Shown here: piece after piece, positions 1-7,960 of the stretch
How positions within the stretch are numbered: the first letter of the stretch is position 1
Layout: each line of letters starts with the position of its first letter
Assembly: GCA_023700825.1 (NCBI GenBank)
Contig: JAMPYE010000011.1
Location: 1 to 21,550 of the forward strand
DNA: 21,550 bases
From: Thermoanaerobaculia bacterium
GTDB lineage: Bacteria; Acidobacteriota; Thermoanaerobaculia; Gp7-AA8
Reading direction: 5' to 3'
Position numbers and translations under genes: made by a program
Notes under the pieces: generated by a model
What the model saw: the letters and a program-made list of their open reading frames with translations, nothing else
The model's database searches: none
Told to the model about the DNA's origin: nothing

Positions 1-2
1 CC

Positions 3-1898
3 GCGCTTCCTACCGACGTGCCGGAACCCGTCCGGCGCCTGATCCGGCGTTGCCTCGTGAAGCACGCGAAGCACCGGATGCGCGACATCGGCGACGCGCG
101 ACTCGAAATCGAAGACGCGCTGCGCGGAGGCTGGGTCGTCAGCGAGCCCACGAAGCAGCCGGCGCGGCCGCTGATCGTCACGATCTTTCCGTGGGCGATC
201 TCCGCGATTCTCGCGGTCATCGCCGGATACTCGCTCCTGCGGTTTTCGCAGCCCGCGACGAAGGGTGGTGCCGCGCGGTTCGAGATCGCTCACGCCGTCA
301 CCGCGGACTGGGTCGACATCCCGATGATCTCGCCCGACGGGCGGCGCGTCGCTTTCCAGAAAGACGGTGCGCTCTGGATTCGCCAGCTCGACCGTATCGA
401 GCCGAGGCGGGTCACCGGAGGCGACGGCGGCAAGGTGCCGTTCTGGTCGCCCGATTCGTCCAAGCTCGCGTTCGTCAAGGGCGACCGCCTCTGGCGCAGC
501 TCACTCGGCGACGACGCTCCGCGCGCGATCTGCCCGCTTCCCTCGGAGAGGCCGTGGATCGGCGGCGCCTGGGGCGCGGACGACCGGATCGTCCTCGCGC
601 GATGGCGGGGTGGCCTGCATTCCGTCTCCGCCGGCGGTGGCGAGCTGCGGCAACTCGTGGAGACGAATGAAGGGGAGGTCGACTTCCACGGCGTGGCGTT
701 TCTCCCCGACGGGAAGACGATCTTGACGGCCTTGCACGCCGCGGCCGACGACGCGGACAAGCTCCTGCTCATCGACGGAAGCGAGCGGCGCGAGCTCTAC
801 CACCTCGGAAGTGAAGGCGGAGCCTCCGCGACGTGGTCGCCTTCGGGTCACATCGTCCTCTCCCGCTTCTCCGGGATCGACGCCGCGGTGTCGGTGTGGG
901 CGATACCCTTCGATCTCGCGAAACGCAGGACGACGGGCGACGCGTTTCTCGTCGTCGAAGACGGCGCGCACGCTTCGGTCTCGAATGACGGCACGCTCGC
1001 CTACGTGAGCAGCGTGCAATCGAAGGCGACGCAACTGCTATGGGTCTCGGCCGAGGGCGTGCCGGGAGCGGCGGTCGGACAGGCGATGCGAAACCTGAGC
1101 GACCCGGCAATCTCTCCCGACGGGAAGGCAATCGCGGTTTCGGCGCTGGAAGGGGACGACAACCAGGACATCTGGCTGCTCGACGCAGCGCGAGGCCTGC
1201 GCACGCGGATCACGTTCTCGAAGGCGGAGGATCGTTATCCGGCCTGGGCACCCGACGGCACGCTGCTCGCGTGGTCGAGACGGATGCGTTTCGACTGGCT
1301 CAGCCCGGAGAATGGCGTCTGGACCCGGTCGCCCGACGGAACGACGTCGGAGAAGCGGATCGTCGAGGGCTCGCACCCGTCGTTCGCGCCCGATGGCGCG
1401 GTCGTGTTCGGAACGCGGGCGCTCAAGGCGGACGATGACATCGCGGTCGTCCCGGCAGGCGGAGGGCAGAGCACGACGATCCTCCGGACGCCGCTGCGGA
1501 CCTTCGATCCGCACGTCTCGCCCGACGGGCGGTTCCTCGCGTACGAGTCGAACGAATCGGGTTCGCTCGAGATCTTCGTGTCGAGTTACCCGGATACGCG
1601 AGGCAAGTGGCAGATCACCACTGGCGGCGGAATCGAGCCACGATGGGCGCGTGACGGTAACGCGCTCTTCTACACGCGTGAGAACGAGCTCTGGAAGATC
1701 CCGATCTCCCGCGCTGCCGGCGTGTCGATCGGCGCGCCGGAGCGCGTCTTCTCGGGCGGGGCAATCGAAGTGACGCTCGAGCGAGGCTACGACCTGGCGC
1801 CCGACGGCCGCTTCGTCGTCGTACGCGAGCTCGACCGCGACAAGTCCGCGCTCACGCTCGTCCAGAACTGGGCAGCGGAGTTCGGGACGGCGAGGTAG
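3..1898 (+). CDS. Serine/threonine kinase C-terminal fragment with WD40-like (PD40) propeller, 5' truncated by window edge
   Basis: The frame is open from the first bases, so the true start lies upstream. The GTG at 18 is only an internal codon. The first ~45 residues (ALPTDVPEPVRRLIRRCL..., then RMRDIGDARLEIEDAL) match the last helices of a Hanks-type protein kinase C-lobe as seen in acidobacterial receptor kinases. A single hydrophobic segment follows (about 185-250, LIVTIFPWAISAILAVIAG). After it comes a long extracytoplasmic part with about ten PD40/TolB-like blades marked by SPDGR/APDG/SPDS motifs (for example ISPDGRRVAF, WSPDSSKLAF, VSPDGRFLAYES). The expected role is a membrane sensor kinase whose propeller binds an unknown ligand or partner. 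The kinase active site itself lies outside the window. A 7-base repeat tract begins 7 bases after the TAG stop. Confidence 0.85.
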   Translation, partial: ALPTDVPEPVRRLIRRCLVKHAKHRMRDIGDARLEIEDALRGGWVVSEPTKQPARPLIVTIFPWAISAILAVIAGYSLLRFSQPATKGGAARFEIAHAVTADWVDIPMISPDGRRVAFQKDGALWIRQLDRIEPRRVTGGDGGKVPFWSPDSSKLAFVKGDRLWRSSLGDDAPRAICPLPSERPWIGGAWGADDRIVLARWRGGLHSVSAGGGELRQLVETNEGEVDFHGVAFLPDGKTILTALHAAADDADKLLLIDGSERRELYHLGSEGGASATWSPSGHIVLSRFSGIDAAVSVWAIPFDLAKRRTTGDAFLVVEDGAHASVSNDGTLAYVSSVQSKATQLLWVSAEGVPGAAVGQAMRNLSDPAISPDGKAIAVSALEGDDNQDIWLLDAARGLRTRITFSKAEDRYPAWAPDGTLLAWSRRMRFDWLSPENGVWTRSPDGTTSEKRIVEGSHPSFAPDGAVVFGTRALKADDDIAVVPAGGGQSTTILRTPLRTFDPHVSPDGRFLAYESNESGSLEIFVSSYPDTRGKWQITTGGGIEPRWARDGNALFYTRENELWKIPISRAAGVSIGAPERVFSGGAIEVTLERGYDLAPDGRFVVVRELDRDKSALTLVQNWAAEFGTAR

Positions 1899-1904
1899 GG
1901 GGGA

Positions 1905-2083
1905 GTTGTTAGTTGTTAGACAGGCGGCGTGGCGATTGCGAGTCTGGCGCCAGGTCAATCGTTGCTCTGAGTTTCGGGAGACGAGGCATAAGCCCCTTAC
2001 ATCGGCGATTTGAGGGACGCCTAACAGGTGACGCGAATTGTCTAACAACTAACAACTAACAACTAACAACTAACAACTAACAA
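1905..2083. repeat. Heptamer (CTAACAA) tandem repeat with 18-bp inverted partner
   Basis: Six perfect copies of CTAACAA lie at 2042-2083. Two reverse-complement copies (TTGTTAG) lie at 1906-1919. Bases 1905-1922 and 2039-2056 are perfect 18-bp inverted repeats enclosing a 116-base loop that also carries GCCTAAC at 2019-2025. The unit sits between the convergent kinase-propeller and ankyrin genes. No transposase is present and no target duplication could be recognised. Confidence 0.9.
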
Positions 2084-2097
2084 CCTCCCACTCCGTC

Positions 2098-3435
2098 CTA
2101 CTTTCCCCCCGCCGCCTTGATCAGCTTCGCGTTTTCCGAGCACTGAACGGCGTTGGCCATGGTGAGCGGCGTGGCGCCGCCGTTCGCCTTTACGTTGACG
2201 TCGGCTTTGGCCTTGATCAGCAGCCCGATGAGCTCGGTCGCATCGCAGAGGCCGGCGGCTCGGAGGATCGCGGTGGAGTTCGTTTCGTCGCGGGCGTTGA
2301 CGTCCGCACCGGCGAGGACCAGAACCTTCGCCGCTTCGAAGTGTCCGAACGAGGCGGCCAGAATCAGCGGGGTCATCCCCGCGGACGTGCCGTTGGGATC
2401 GACACCCGCGACGAGGCAGAGGCGGATCACGTCGGTCTCGCCTTCGGTTGCTGCGCGCATCAGCGCGTCGAAGCTCGCTTCGCGAACGTCGTAGTTCGCA
2501 GCGAGCGCTTCCCTTGCCTGCTCCGCCGAGTAGCTTCCCCAGCCACCGAGCGCCGCCGGCGGGATGACGCGAAACGGCGTCAGCGTAAACTTGCCTCCCG
2601 GCGTCTCCTCGAGGGTCGCGGGCGCGGACGACATCGCCCCGGCTTTGCTGAGGGGGAGCTCGGGCGCGGGCGGCATCTCGTAGTCGATCGTCAGCCCCGC
2701 TCGTTCGAGGATGACGTCCACATCGGCGCGAGCGACGTCGCCGTGCCACGCCCACTGCTGGTAGTTTCCGCGGTCGTCGAAGCCCGACGAGGAGTAGCCG
2801 GCTACCCGCTCGAGCCTCTTGCCCGCCTTGTCGTAAGCCCGAACTGCCTCGATGTCGTTGCCGAACGACGCCTCGGCGACCTGCTCCGCGTAGACCTTCA
2901 CGTAAGGGCCGTCGATGACGACGCCATGCTCGGCCGCTTTCGCGGCTTCCGACTTCCGGATCGAGATGGTGCTCATCGCGAGCGGATACGTAATCCGCAT
3001 CGAGCCGACTGCCTTCGCGTACACCGGCGGCTTTTCGCCGCCCGAGGCGAAGCGCATCTCGGTGGAGAAGCTCCGATGGTCGTAGAGCCCCTGTTCCTTC
3101 TCGAAGCCGATCACGCGACCCTTGGCATCGAAGAGCTTGGGCGTCTCCCAGGTGTCGACGACGTACACGCTGTTGTCGATGCGCGGCAGATGCACCTCGA
3201 CCGCGGGGTTGTTGAAGCCGAAGAGAGCGCTGCTCCTGCCGGAGACGACCTTGACCGCGGCGCGCAACTCTTCGGCCGTGATCTTCTTGAAGGTCGGCTT
3301 GACGTCTTTCGCGGCGTACTTCGGGTTCTTCACGAGCTCGGCCCGGTCGGTGAGCTGCGCGTGGAGCGGCAGGGAGCCGGTAAGCGACACGAGGCAGGCG
3401 AGTGCCACAGCGGGAGCGTATCTACGATTCAGCAT
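2098..3435 (-). CDS. Exported ankyrin-repeat protein
   Basis: The protein is 445 residues long. I start it at the ATG at 3433-3435 because it begins directly with a Sec-type signal peptide (basic MLNRRY, hydrophobic AVALACLVSLTGSL, then a likely cut after LHA before QLTD). The frame extends 21 codons upstream without signal-peptide character. The middle part (~residues 40-310) is a beta-rich region I do not recognise. The C-terminal ~115 residues hold three to four ankyrin repeats, with motifs such as GMTPLILAASFGHFEAAKVL, AGADVNARDE and GATPLTMA. The likely location is periplasmic or surface, with a protein-binding role inferred from the ankyrins. It is convergent with the upstream kinase-propeller gene. 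The function of the N-terminal two thirds is unknown. Confidence 0.85.
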   Translation of the reverse strand: MLNRRYAPAVALACLVSLTGSLPLHAQLTDRAELVKNPKYAAKDVKPTFKKITAEELRAAVKVVSGRSSALFGFNNPAVEVHLPRIDNSVYVVDTWETPKLFDAKGRVIGFEKEQGLYDHRSFSTEMRFASGGEKPPVYAKAVGSMRITYPLAMSTISIRKSEAAKAAEHGVVIDGPYVKVYAEQVAEASFGNDIEAVRAYDKAGKRLERVAGYSSSGFDDRGNYQQWAWHGDVARADVDVILERAGLTIDYEMPPAPELPLSKAGAMSSAPATLEETPGGKFTLTPFRVIPPAALGGWGSYSAEQAREALAANYDVREASFDALMRAATEGETDVIRLCLVAGVDPNGTSAGMTPLILAASFGHFEAAKVLVLAGADVNARDETNSTAILRAAGLCDATELIGLLIKAKADVNVKANGGATPLTMANAVQCSENAKLIKAAGGK

Positions 3436-3547
3436 GGACAGATTGTAGCGGGAACCGGCGCGAGAGGGATGTTGCGGCCCGCAGCTGCCTCCGGTCACGG
3501 GCGTGGAACCGTTTCAGCGCAGCGGGCGAGCCAGCGCGAACGGCTCG

Positions 3548-4309
3548 CTAGTCGAACAGCAGGCTGCAGCAAGTCACGCCGCCCTCGGCTTTCGCCAGCT
3601 CGGTGGCGTCGACGGTCGTGACGTGAATGCCTCGCGCCTCGAGGCGCGCCCGCGTGCGGGGGAACGCCGAGGAGAGGACGAGCGCGTCGCCGACGAGGAG
3701 CGCGTTGGCCGCGAACGGCTCCGACGGATCGACATCGACGAAATCGAATCCCGGGAACTGCGACGGGTCGACCCAGGCGCGATTGACCAGCAGGATGCCC
3801 GGCGCGACCGAAGTCACGGCCGTCTTGAGGTGGAGGCAGCCGGTGAGCTCCGCAGGACCGACGTCGTAGCCGAACGGCTCGAGGATCGTGCGAAGCTGCG
3901 CGATCCCTTCGTCGTTCGTCCGCGCCGTGCGCCCGATGCGGACCAGCCTGCCGGCGCGAAGCACGTCTCCTCCGTCGAGTGTCGCCGGCGCCTCGATGAA
4001 GGCGAGATTTCGATGCGGCCGCAACGCGTCCGCGATGCTGGCAACCTCACCCATGCGCGATGCCGCGCCGGGCCGCGTGATGACGGCGACCTCGTCGACC
4101 ACGACCGCACAGTCCTCGACGAAAACCGCGTCGGGATGTCCGACCAGCGCCGGAAGTCGGATGGCACGGTAGCCGAGCGACTCGAGAGCGCGGACGTACT
4201 CGTCGTGCTGCGCCGTGGCGCGATCGAAGTCGATCGGCTGCCGATCGACATGCGTGAGCTCGCACTGCGCGATCGAGGGGCTGACTTCGCGGACGACGGC
4301 GATTGGCAT
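3548..4309 (-). CDS. ddaH: N(G),N(G)-dimethylarginine dimethylaminohydrolase (dimethylargininase, DDAH)
   Basis: The 253-residue protein has the usual length of bacterial DDAH, a pentein-fold enzyme that hydrolyses asymmetric (di)methylarginine to citrulline and (di)methylamine. Visible landmarks are HPDAVFVED (58-66), LDGGDVLR (111-118) with the substrate-binding acidic residues, GRTARTNDEG (126-135), the catalytic His in GCLHLKT (His160) and the C-terminal nucleophile motif GGVTCCSL with Cys247/Cys248. All are intact, so it should be active. It has no signal peptide and is probably cytosolic. The ATG at 4307-4309 leads directly into the conserved N-terminal strand. Other guanidine-group penteins such as arginine deiminase are longer, so DDAH is the best call. 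The next gene on this strand is 112 bp away, so it is probably transcribed alone, from the repeat-rich gap upstream. Confidence 0.92.
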   Translation of the reverse strand: MPIAVVREVSPSIAQCELTHVDRQPIDFDRATAQHDEYVRALESLGYRAIRLPALVGHPDAVFVEDCAVVVDEVAVITRPGAASRMGEVASIADALRPHRNLAFIEAPATLDGGDVLRAGRLVRIGRTARTNDEGIAQLRTILEPFGYDVGPAELTGCLHLKTAVTSVAPGILLVNRAWVDPSQFPGFDFVDVDPSEPFAANALLVGDALVLSSAFPRTRARLEARGIHVTTVDATELAKAEGGVTCCSLLFD

Positions 4310-4324
4310 GCGCGAAGGATATGC

Positions 4325-4357
4325 GACCCATCTGGAGTGCGAAAGCGAAGCTTTCGC
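4325..4357 (+). repeat. Dispersed 33-base hairpin repeat, copy 1
   Basis: The perfect 8-bp stem GCGAAAGC/GCTTTCGC (4339-4346 with 4350-4357, loop GAA) is preceded by GACCCATCTGGAGT. Bases 10901-10933 carry the same 33-mer on the opposite strand with 30 of 33 identities, including a preserved stem with a changed loop. Bases 4353-4366 also share a 14-base identity with 15168-15181. Confidence 0.8.
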
Positions 4358-4384
4358 GGGGGCGTGACGTGCCCTGGTTCTCGT

Positions 4385-4409
4385 ACGGGCGACGCGATGC
4401 GTCGCCCGT
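4385..4409. repeat. Perfect 11-bp hairpin in divergent gap
   Basis: Bases 4385-4395 (ACGGGCGACGC) pair perfectly with 4399-4409 around a 3-base GAT loop. There is no downstream T-run. It lies upstream of both divergent genes (dimethylargininase and EamA), so it is more likely a REP-like repeat or a regulatory structure than a terminator. Confidence 0.7.
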
Positions 4410-4490
4410 CTTCATTCGAGAGCAGGCCTGGCGGGCGCCCCGCTCGGTCGCCCCCACGAACGAACGGCCCGCGATTCGCTTCTCCTGCTT

Positions 4491-4525
4491 TGACCTTTGA
4501 CCTCTGACCTATGCTCTGCCTTTCG
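4491..4525. repeat. Heptamer tract, TGACCTN family
   Basis: Successive 7-mers read TGACCTT, TGACCTC, TGACCTA, then the decayed TGCTCTG and CCTTTCG. The tract ends 14 bases before the GTG start of the EamA gene, so it overlaps the expected promoter/leader region. The same family recurs at 10939-10966 and, inverted, at 12010-12030. Confidence 0.8.
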
Positions 4526-4539
4526 ATACACTCCCGCGC

Positions 4540-5427
4540 GTGAATTCGACGCGTGACGTGACATCGAGGACGTTCGCCGAGGCGGCGGTCGCGCTGGTGC
4601 TCTTCGGCTGCATCCCGGTGGTGATCCGTTACGTCTCGGCGAATCCCTACACGATCGGCATCGTTCGGCTCGTCATCGCGACGACCGGCATCGCTCTCGT
4701 CATGCGCGACCGTCACGCGCTCCGCGCGTTGCCGCGGGCGGACGTCGCCAGGCTCTGCCTGATCGGCTGCTTCTTCTTCGCACACTGGCTCGCCTACTTC
4801 CTGGCGATCAAGACCTCCTCGGCTTCGATCGGCACGATCGGGCTCTCCACCTATGGCATCCACCTGCTGATCCTCGGCGCGATCTTCAGCCGCGCGCGAT
4901 TCAGTGCGCTCGACCTCATCGCCGTGGCGATGGCGATCGCGGGCGCGATCGTCACGGTCCCCGAGCTGACCCTCAGGAACGATGCGACGCTCGGGATGCT
5001 GCTCGGAACGGTGAGCGCGATCTTCTACGCGACGCTGCCGATCCTCCACCAGCGCTGGGCGCACATGTCGTCGTCGGTGCGCGCCCTCGGCCAGTTCGGA
5101 GTCGCGCTCGTACTGTTCCTGCTGTTCCTGCCGAAGGCGCAATGGAATCTGCGACCGGTCGACTGGGCCGGTCTCGCCTTTCTCGGTCTCGGCTCGACCT
5201 TCGTCGGCCATGGCCTCTGGGTTCGCGTGACGACCCGGCTCCGTCCCGCGACGACGAGCATCCTTTACTACGCGAGCGTGCCGGTCGCCCTCACGCTGAG
5301 CGTCCTCGTGCTCGGCGAACCGCTGACGCCGCGGATCGCGCTCGGCGCGGCGCTGATCATCGGCGGAAGCCTAATGGGGCTGACGGCGCAGGCACGCGCT
5401 GCCCGCGAACCGAGATTCGGGGATTGA
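4540..5427 (+). CDS. EamA/DMT-family transporter
   Basis: The 295-residue integral membrane protein has about ten hydrophobic helices arranged as two EamA halves. The first runs from FAEAAVALVLFGCIPVVIRY to about residue 140, and the second starts near ATLGMLLGTVSAIFYATLP. This is the standard size and layout of drug/metabolite-transporter permeases. The PYTIGIVRL and SSASIGTIGLSTYGIHL stretches and the second-half YYASVPVALTLSVLVLGEPLTP motif fit well; the last is the typical 'LGE' end motif. The start is GTG at 4540, and a second GTG lies six codons in. The substrate cannot be predicted. The secreted esterase starts 40 bp downstream on the same strand, so the two may be co-transcribed. Confidence 0.88.
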   Translation: MNSTRDVTSRTFAEAAVALVLFGCIPVVIRYVSANPYTIGIVRLVIATTGIALVMRDRHALRALPRADVARLCLIGCFFFAHWLAYFLAIKTSSASIGTIGLSTYGIHLLILGAIFSRARFSALDLIAVAMAIAGAIVTVPELTLRNDATLGMLLGTVSAIFYATLPILHQRWAHMSSSVRALGQFGVALVLFLLFLPKAQWNLRPVDWAGLAFLGLGSTFVGHGLWVRVTTRLRPATTSILYYASVPVALTLSVLVLGEPLTPRIALGAALIIGGSLMGLTAQARAAREPRFGD

Positions 5428-5467
5428 GATTGGAATAGCCGCGAGCCTCATCGGGTCACGGAGAGAG

Positions 5468-6412
5468 ATGAAACTCACACGAATTGCCGGGCTGCTCGTA
5501 TTCGCCGTGCTGGCCTCCGCGGCCCTCGCCGCGCCGGGAGATGGCGCCGGCCCTGGTGCATTCCCCGAATCGTCGGTCTATCCCGCGATGGAGTTCGCAC
5601 GTGCCGACGGGCAGTCGCTGTTTCTCGACCTCTTCGTTCCGTCGGGACGCGGGCCGTTCCCGGTCATCGTTTCGGTGCACGGCGGGTCGTGGGCGAGCGG
5701 CACCCGCGACCAGGGACTGGCGATCCTCCAGCTCGATCGCGGTTACGCGGTCGCGAACATGGACTACCGCCTTGCCCCTGCGTCGACCTGGCCGGCCCAG
5801 GTCGAGGACGCCAAGGCCGCGGTGCGCTGGTTGCGCGCGAACTCGGGGCGCTTCGCCCTCGACCCGGGGAGGATCGGCGTCATGGGTCTCTCGGCCGGCG
5901 GCCACATCGGCGCGGTGCTCGGAACGAGCCACGGAGTCACCGCGCTCGAGGGAATCGAGCTTGGCAACGGCGGTTATTCGAGCGAGGTGCAGGCGGTGGT
6001 CGACTACTTCGGGCCCAGCGACCTGTTGAAGCTCAAGCAGCAGGCGTTGCCCTGCATGCCCGGCGATCCGAACGATCCCGCCGAGGCGCCATCGCAGCTG
6101 TTAGGCTGCACGCTGCCTCTTTGTCCCGAAAAGGCCGCCACCGCGAATCCGATCACCTACGTGACCCCCGACGATCCGCCCTTCCTGCTCCTGCACGGGA
6201 CGAGCGACTGTCTCGTCCCGTGGCAGCAGAGTCAGATTCTCCACGACGCGCTGCGCAAGGCGGGAGTCCGCTCGAAGCTGATCGTCATTCCCTTCGCCAC
6301 CCACGGTGATCCGCTCTTCCTCGCGCCACCGATCCAGCAGCAGGTGAACGAGTTCCTCGACGAGCACCTCAAAGGGCCTCGTGAGCGGCGACGGCCGATG
6401 AGACGGAATTGA
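5468..6412 (+). CDS. Secreted alpha/beta-hydrolase (HSL/BD-FAE-like esterase)
   Basis: The 314-residue protein begins with a signal peptide (MKLTRIAGLLVFAVLASAALAA) and is preceded by a GGAGAG ribosome site at 5460-5466. The catalytic machinery is complete. The oxyanion motif HGGSW is at 71-75, the nucleophile elbow GLSAGG has Ser142, the acid is Asp247 in HGTSDCLVPW, and His279 lies in ATHGDP. The DYRLAP motif (99-104) is typical of the hormone-sensitive-lipase/BD-FAE group. A short insert at about 190-222 carries three cysteines (196, 214, 219), which with Cys248 could form disulfides in the periplasm. The substrate is probably a short acyl or feruloyl-type ester, but this is inference. The TGA stop lies inside an ATTGAGA-type heptamer tract and just ahead of a 13-bp hairpin. 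Confidence 0.9.
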   Translation: MKLTRIAGLLVFAVLASAALAAPGDGAGPGAFPESSVYPAMEFARADGQSLFLDLFVPSGRGPFPVIVSVHGGSWASGTRDQGLAILQLDRGYAVANMDYRLAPASTWPAQVEDAKAAVRWLRANSGRFALDPGRIGVMGLSAGGHIGAVLGTSHGVTALEGIELGNGGYSSEVQAVVDYFGPSDLLKLKQQALPCMPGDPNDPAEAPSQLLGCTLPLCPEKAATANPITYVTPDDPPFLLLHGTSDCLVPWQQSQILHDALRKAGVRSKLIVIPFATHGDPLFLAPPIQQQVNEFLDEHLKGPRERRRPMRRN

Positions 6413-6416
6413 GAAT

Positions 6417-6456
6417 CGAGAGATGGCGGACGACCGTGCACGGCCGCCATCTCTCG
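6417..6456 (+). terminator. Hairpin after the esterase gene
   Basis: Bases 6417-6429 (CGAGAGATGGCGG) are perfectly complementary to 6444-6456, with a 14-base loop. It begins 4 bases after the esterase stop, so it is well placed to end transcription. The following bases are GGGTTT, so a classical U-tract is missing. A REP-like repeat is the alternative. Confidence 0.5.
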
Positions 6457-7078
6457 GGTTTGCACTCCTCGATTCCCAGGAGGCGGAAAGGCCGCCCTTC
6501 GGAGGCCTCGCTCGAGACGAATGGGCCCCCGTTCGAGCATGACCCGGATTCCCCGTTTCTCGAGCGCGCCTTCGGGTGCTGTCCGGCGGGCGCGCGCTCC
6601 CCGGGGTGCGGCCTAACGGCGACGTGACGTCCGGCTTCCGCCTCCCCGTTTCTGCAGGTACCCCCGGGCAGGAAGGATTGCGCGACTTACGAGAGCTTCC
6701 GAGGCCGCCGGGTGATCGTTCCAGCCCCGCGAGAGCCGTGACCTCAGAGCCGGTGTCGTCGCGTCACGCGGAGATCGTCGTGGCCGGGGTGTCGAGGCTG
6801 CCGCGCCCCGTCGGATCGTCCGCAGCGGTCGTGACGCGAGTCACCAAAGCAGTGGCAGACGAACACCGCCCGGGTTTCCGGGCAGTCGTACACTTCAATG
6901 CACAAGGATTCGAGTGACGACTTGCGAAGCTGTGACCCCGCGGTTGGCGAGTCGCATAACCCGGGTGAACTTCTCGAGCACGAGACCCAGCCATTCGAAA
7001 AAGGGCTGGCAGTATCAATCGGGCATGCCTGGGCGGCCATTGGGGCTGCGCAGGGCTGAAGCAGCAAAGGAGATCTCG
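6457..7078. other. Long region without a convincing gene, upstream of the 188-aa exported protein
   Basis: About 620 bases hold no ORF with good coding character or a ribosome site. Several short open frames overlap on both strands between about 6750 and 7060. One is a 53-codon plus-strand frame from an ATG at 6898 to a stop at 7057-7059. Another is a 39-codon minus-strand frame, 7014 to 6895, containing EKFTRVMRLANRGVTASQVV. None has typical third-position G/C. The region includes a small perfect hairpin (GCCCGG-GTTT-CCGGGC, 6868-6883) and one GCCTAAC at 6611-6617. The base composition is lower in G+C than the flanking genes. It may be a decayed gene, a repeat fragment or an untranslated leader/ncRNA. 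I found no tRNA or recognised riboswitch. Confidence 0.4.
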
Positions 7079-7645
7079 ATGAACAGAATCCTCGCTTTCC
7101 GTCCAGTGGTGGCAATTCTCGTCGTTTGTGCGGTGGTGATGATGCTTGTGCCGGTTGCCCTATCGGCGGCTGAACCGCAGACACAACCGGCGGCACAAAT
7201 GCAGAAGCCGGTAGCGAGACAAGCCGTGCCGGTCGCTCTGTCCAAGGCCCAGCTCGTCGATGCGAAATTCACGTGCGGATCGACCTCCGTCTCGAATTTC
7301 AGGGCGACCGTCAAGAACGTCAGCTCGAGCCAGGCCGTTTTCTCCGGGACTTTGACGATGACGCTTCCAGGCGCCTGCCTGAAGACCGACTCGACCAAGA
7401 ACCCCGACGGCACGCCGTGCACGTCGGACCAGATGTTCTGCCCCGGATACTGCACCCAGTACGCACCTGACACGACGAGCTCGGTCGCCCTTCCGCCGAA
7501 GACGATCGCTGCAGGAGCGACCGCGATCTTCGCGGTGACCGTCCCTAACAAGATGATGAAGTCGAGTGTGGTCAAGGTGGTGGAGCAAGGCACGTCGGTG
7601 GGCACCAGCAAGAAGCTGGGGCCTTTCAGCGTCTGCATCTTCTAG
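7079..7645 (+). CDS. Exported protein of unknown function, Cys-containing beta-domain
   Basis: The 188-residue protein has its start chosen at the ATG at 7079-7081 because of the strong AAAGGAG site at 7065-7071 and the immediate signal peptide (MNRILAFRPVVAILVVCAVVMMLVPVALSAA). The upstream extension of the frame has no coding character. After a Gln/Pro/Ala-rich linker comes a ~125-residue domain with alternating beta-strand pattern (FRATVKNVSSSQAVFSGTLTMTL, then TIAAGATAIFAVTVPNK). It contains seven cysteines in the mature part, including the CTSDQMFCPGYC cluster. The pattern resembles an immunoglobulin-like or CARDB-type fold with an inserted disulfide loop, but I recognise no family. It is transcribed alone; a GC-rich hairpin follows at 7704-7732. 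Confidence 0.8.
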   Translation: MNRILAFRPVVAILVVCAVVMMLVPVALSAAEPQTQPAAQMQKPVARQAVPVALSKAQLVDAKFTCGSTSVSNFRATVKNVSSSQAVFSGTLTMTLPGACLKTDSTKNPDGTPCTSDQMFCPGYCTQYAPDTTSSVALPPKTIAAGATAIFAVTVPNKMMKSSVVKVVEQGTSVGTSKKLGPFSVCIF

Positions 7646-7703
7646 CTCGCAGCGCCCTGGCCCGATCTTCAGGCCCGATGGCCTGCCTTGCCGTCTGAGT
7701 AGT

Positions 7704-7732
7704 CTCCCCGACGCGCCGAGTGCGTCGGGGAG
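7704..7732 (+). terminator. GC-rich hairpin downstream of the exported 188-aa protein
   Basis: The perfect 11-bp stem CTCCCCGACGC/GCGTCGGGGAG (7704-7714 with 7722-7732) has a 7-base loop, 59 bases after the TAG stop. There is no T-tract, so intrinsic termination is plausible but not certain. Confidence 0.55.
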
Positions 7733-7890
7733 CGCAGGACGGCGCCGTCCCTCACCGATCACGGGGAAAGGGGAGAGCATCAACGCGAAATGCTCGTCAC
7801 ATCCCCGTTTCTGTCGACCGGAGCCCTCCGCAGTCGCATGCCGTCCCGGCGCGCGGCGTCACCGGCCGAAGCCCCCATCCGGAAACGCGA

Positions 7891-7914
7891 AGAGGCCGCC
7901 TCTCGGCGGCCTCT
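7891..7914 (-). terminator. ahcY: Bidirectional-type terminator hairpin downstream of ahcY
   Basis: The 10-bp stem AGAGGCCGCC/GGCGGCCTCT has a TCTC tetraloop, lies 47 bases past the ahcY stop and sits between convergent genes. The 315-base gap 7646-7960 otherwise contains only the 7704 hairpin and no gene. Confidence 0.65.
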
Positions 7915-7960
7915 CTCGATTCTCAGTGCTTCGGTTCTCGACTCCGCTGCGCGGCAGCAG

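Noticed and set aside
1905..2083. CRISPR array
   Set aside because: The unit is 7 bases with no spacers, far too short for CRISPR repeats, and there are no cas genes.
2341..3621. Long plus-strand open frame over the ankyrin gene
   Set aside because: Arg/Asp/Glu-rich shadow of the real minus-strand gene, without domains or a signal peptide.
6457..7078. tRNA gene
   Set aside because: A GTTCGAG-like T-loop near 6529 lacks any matching acceptor and anticodon stems.
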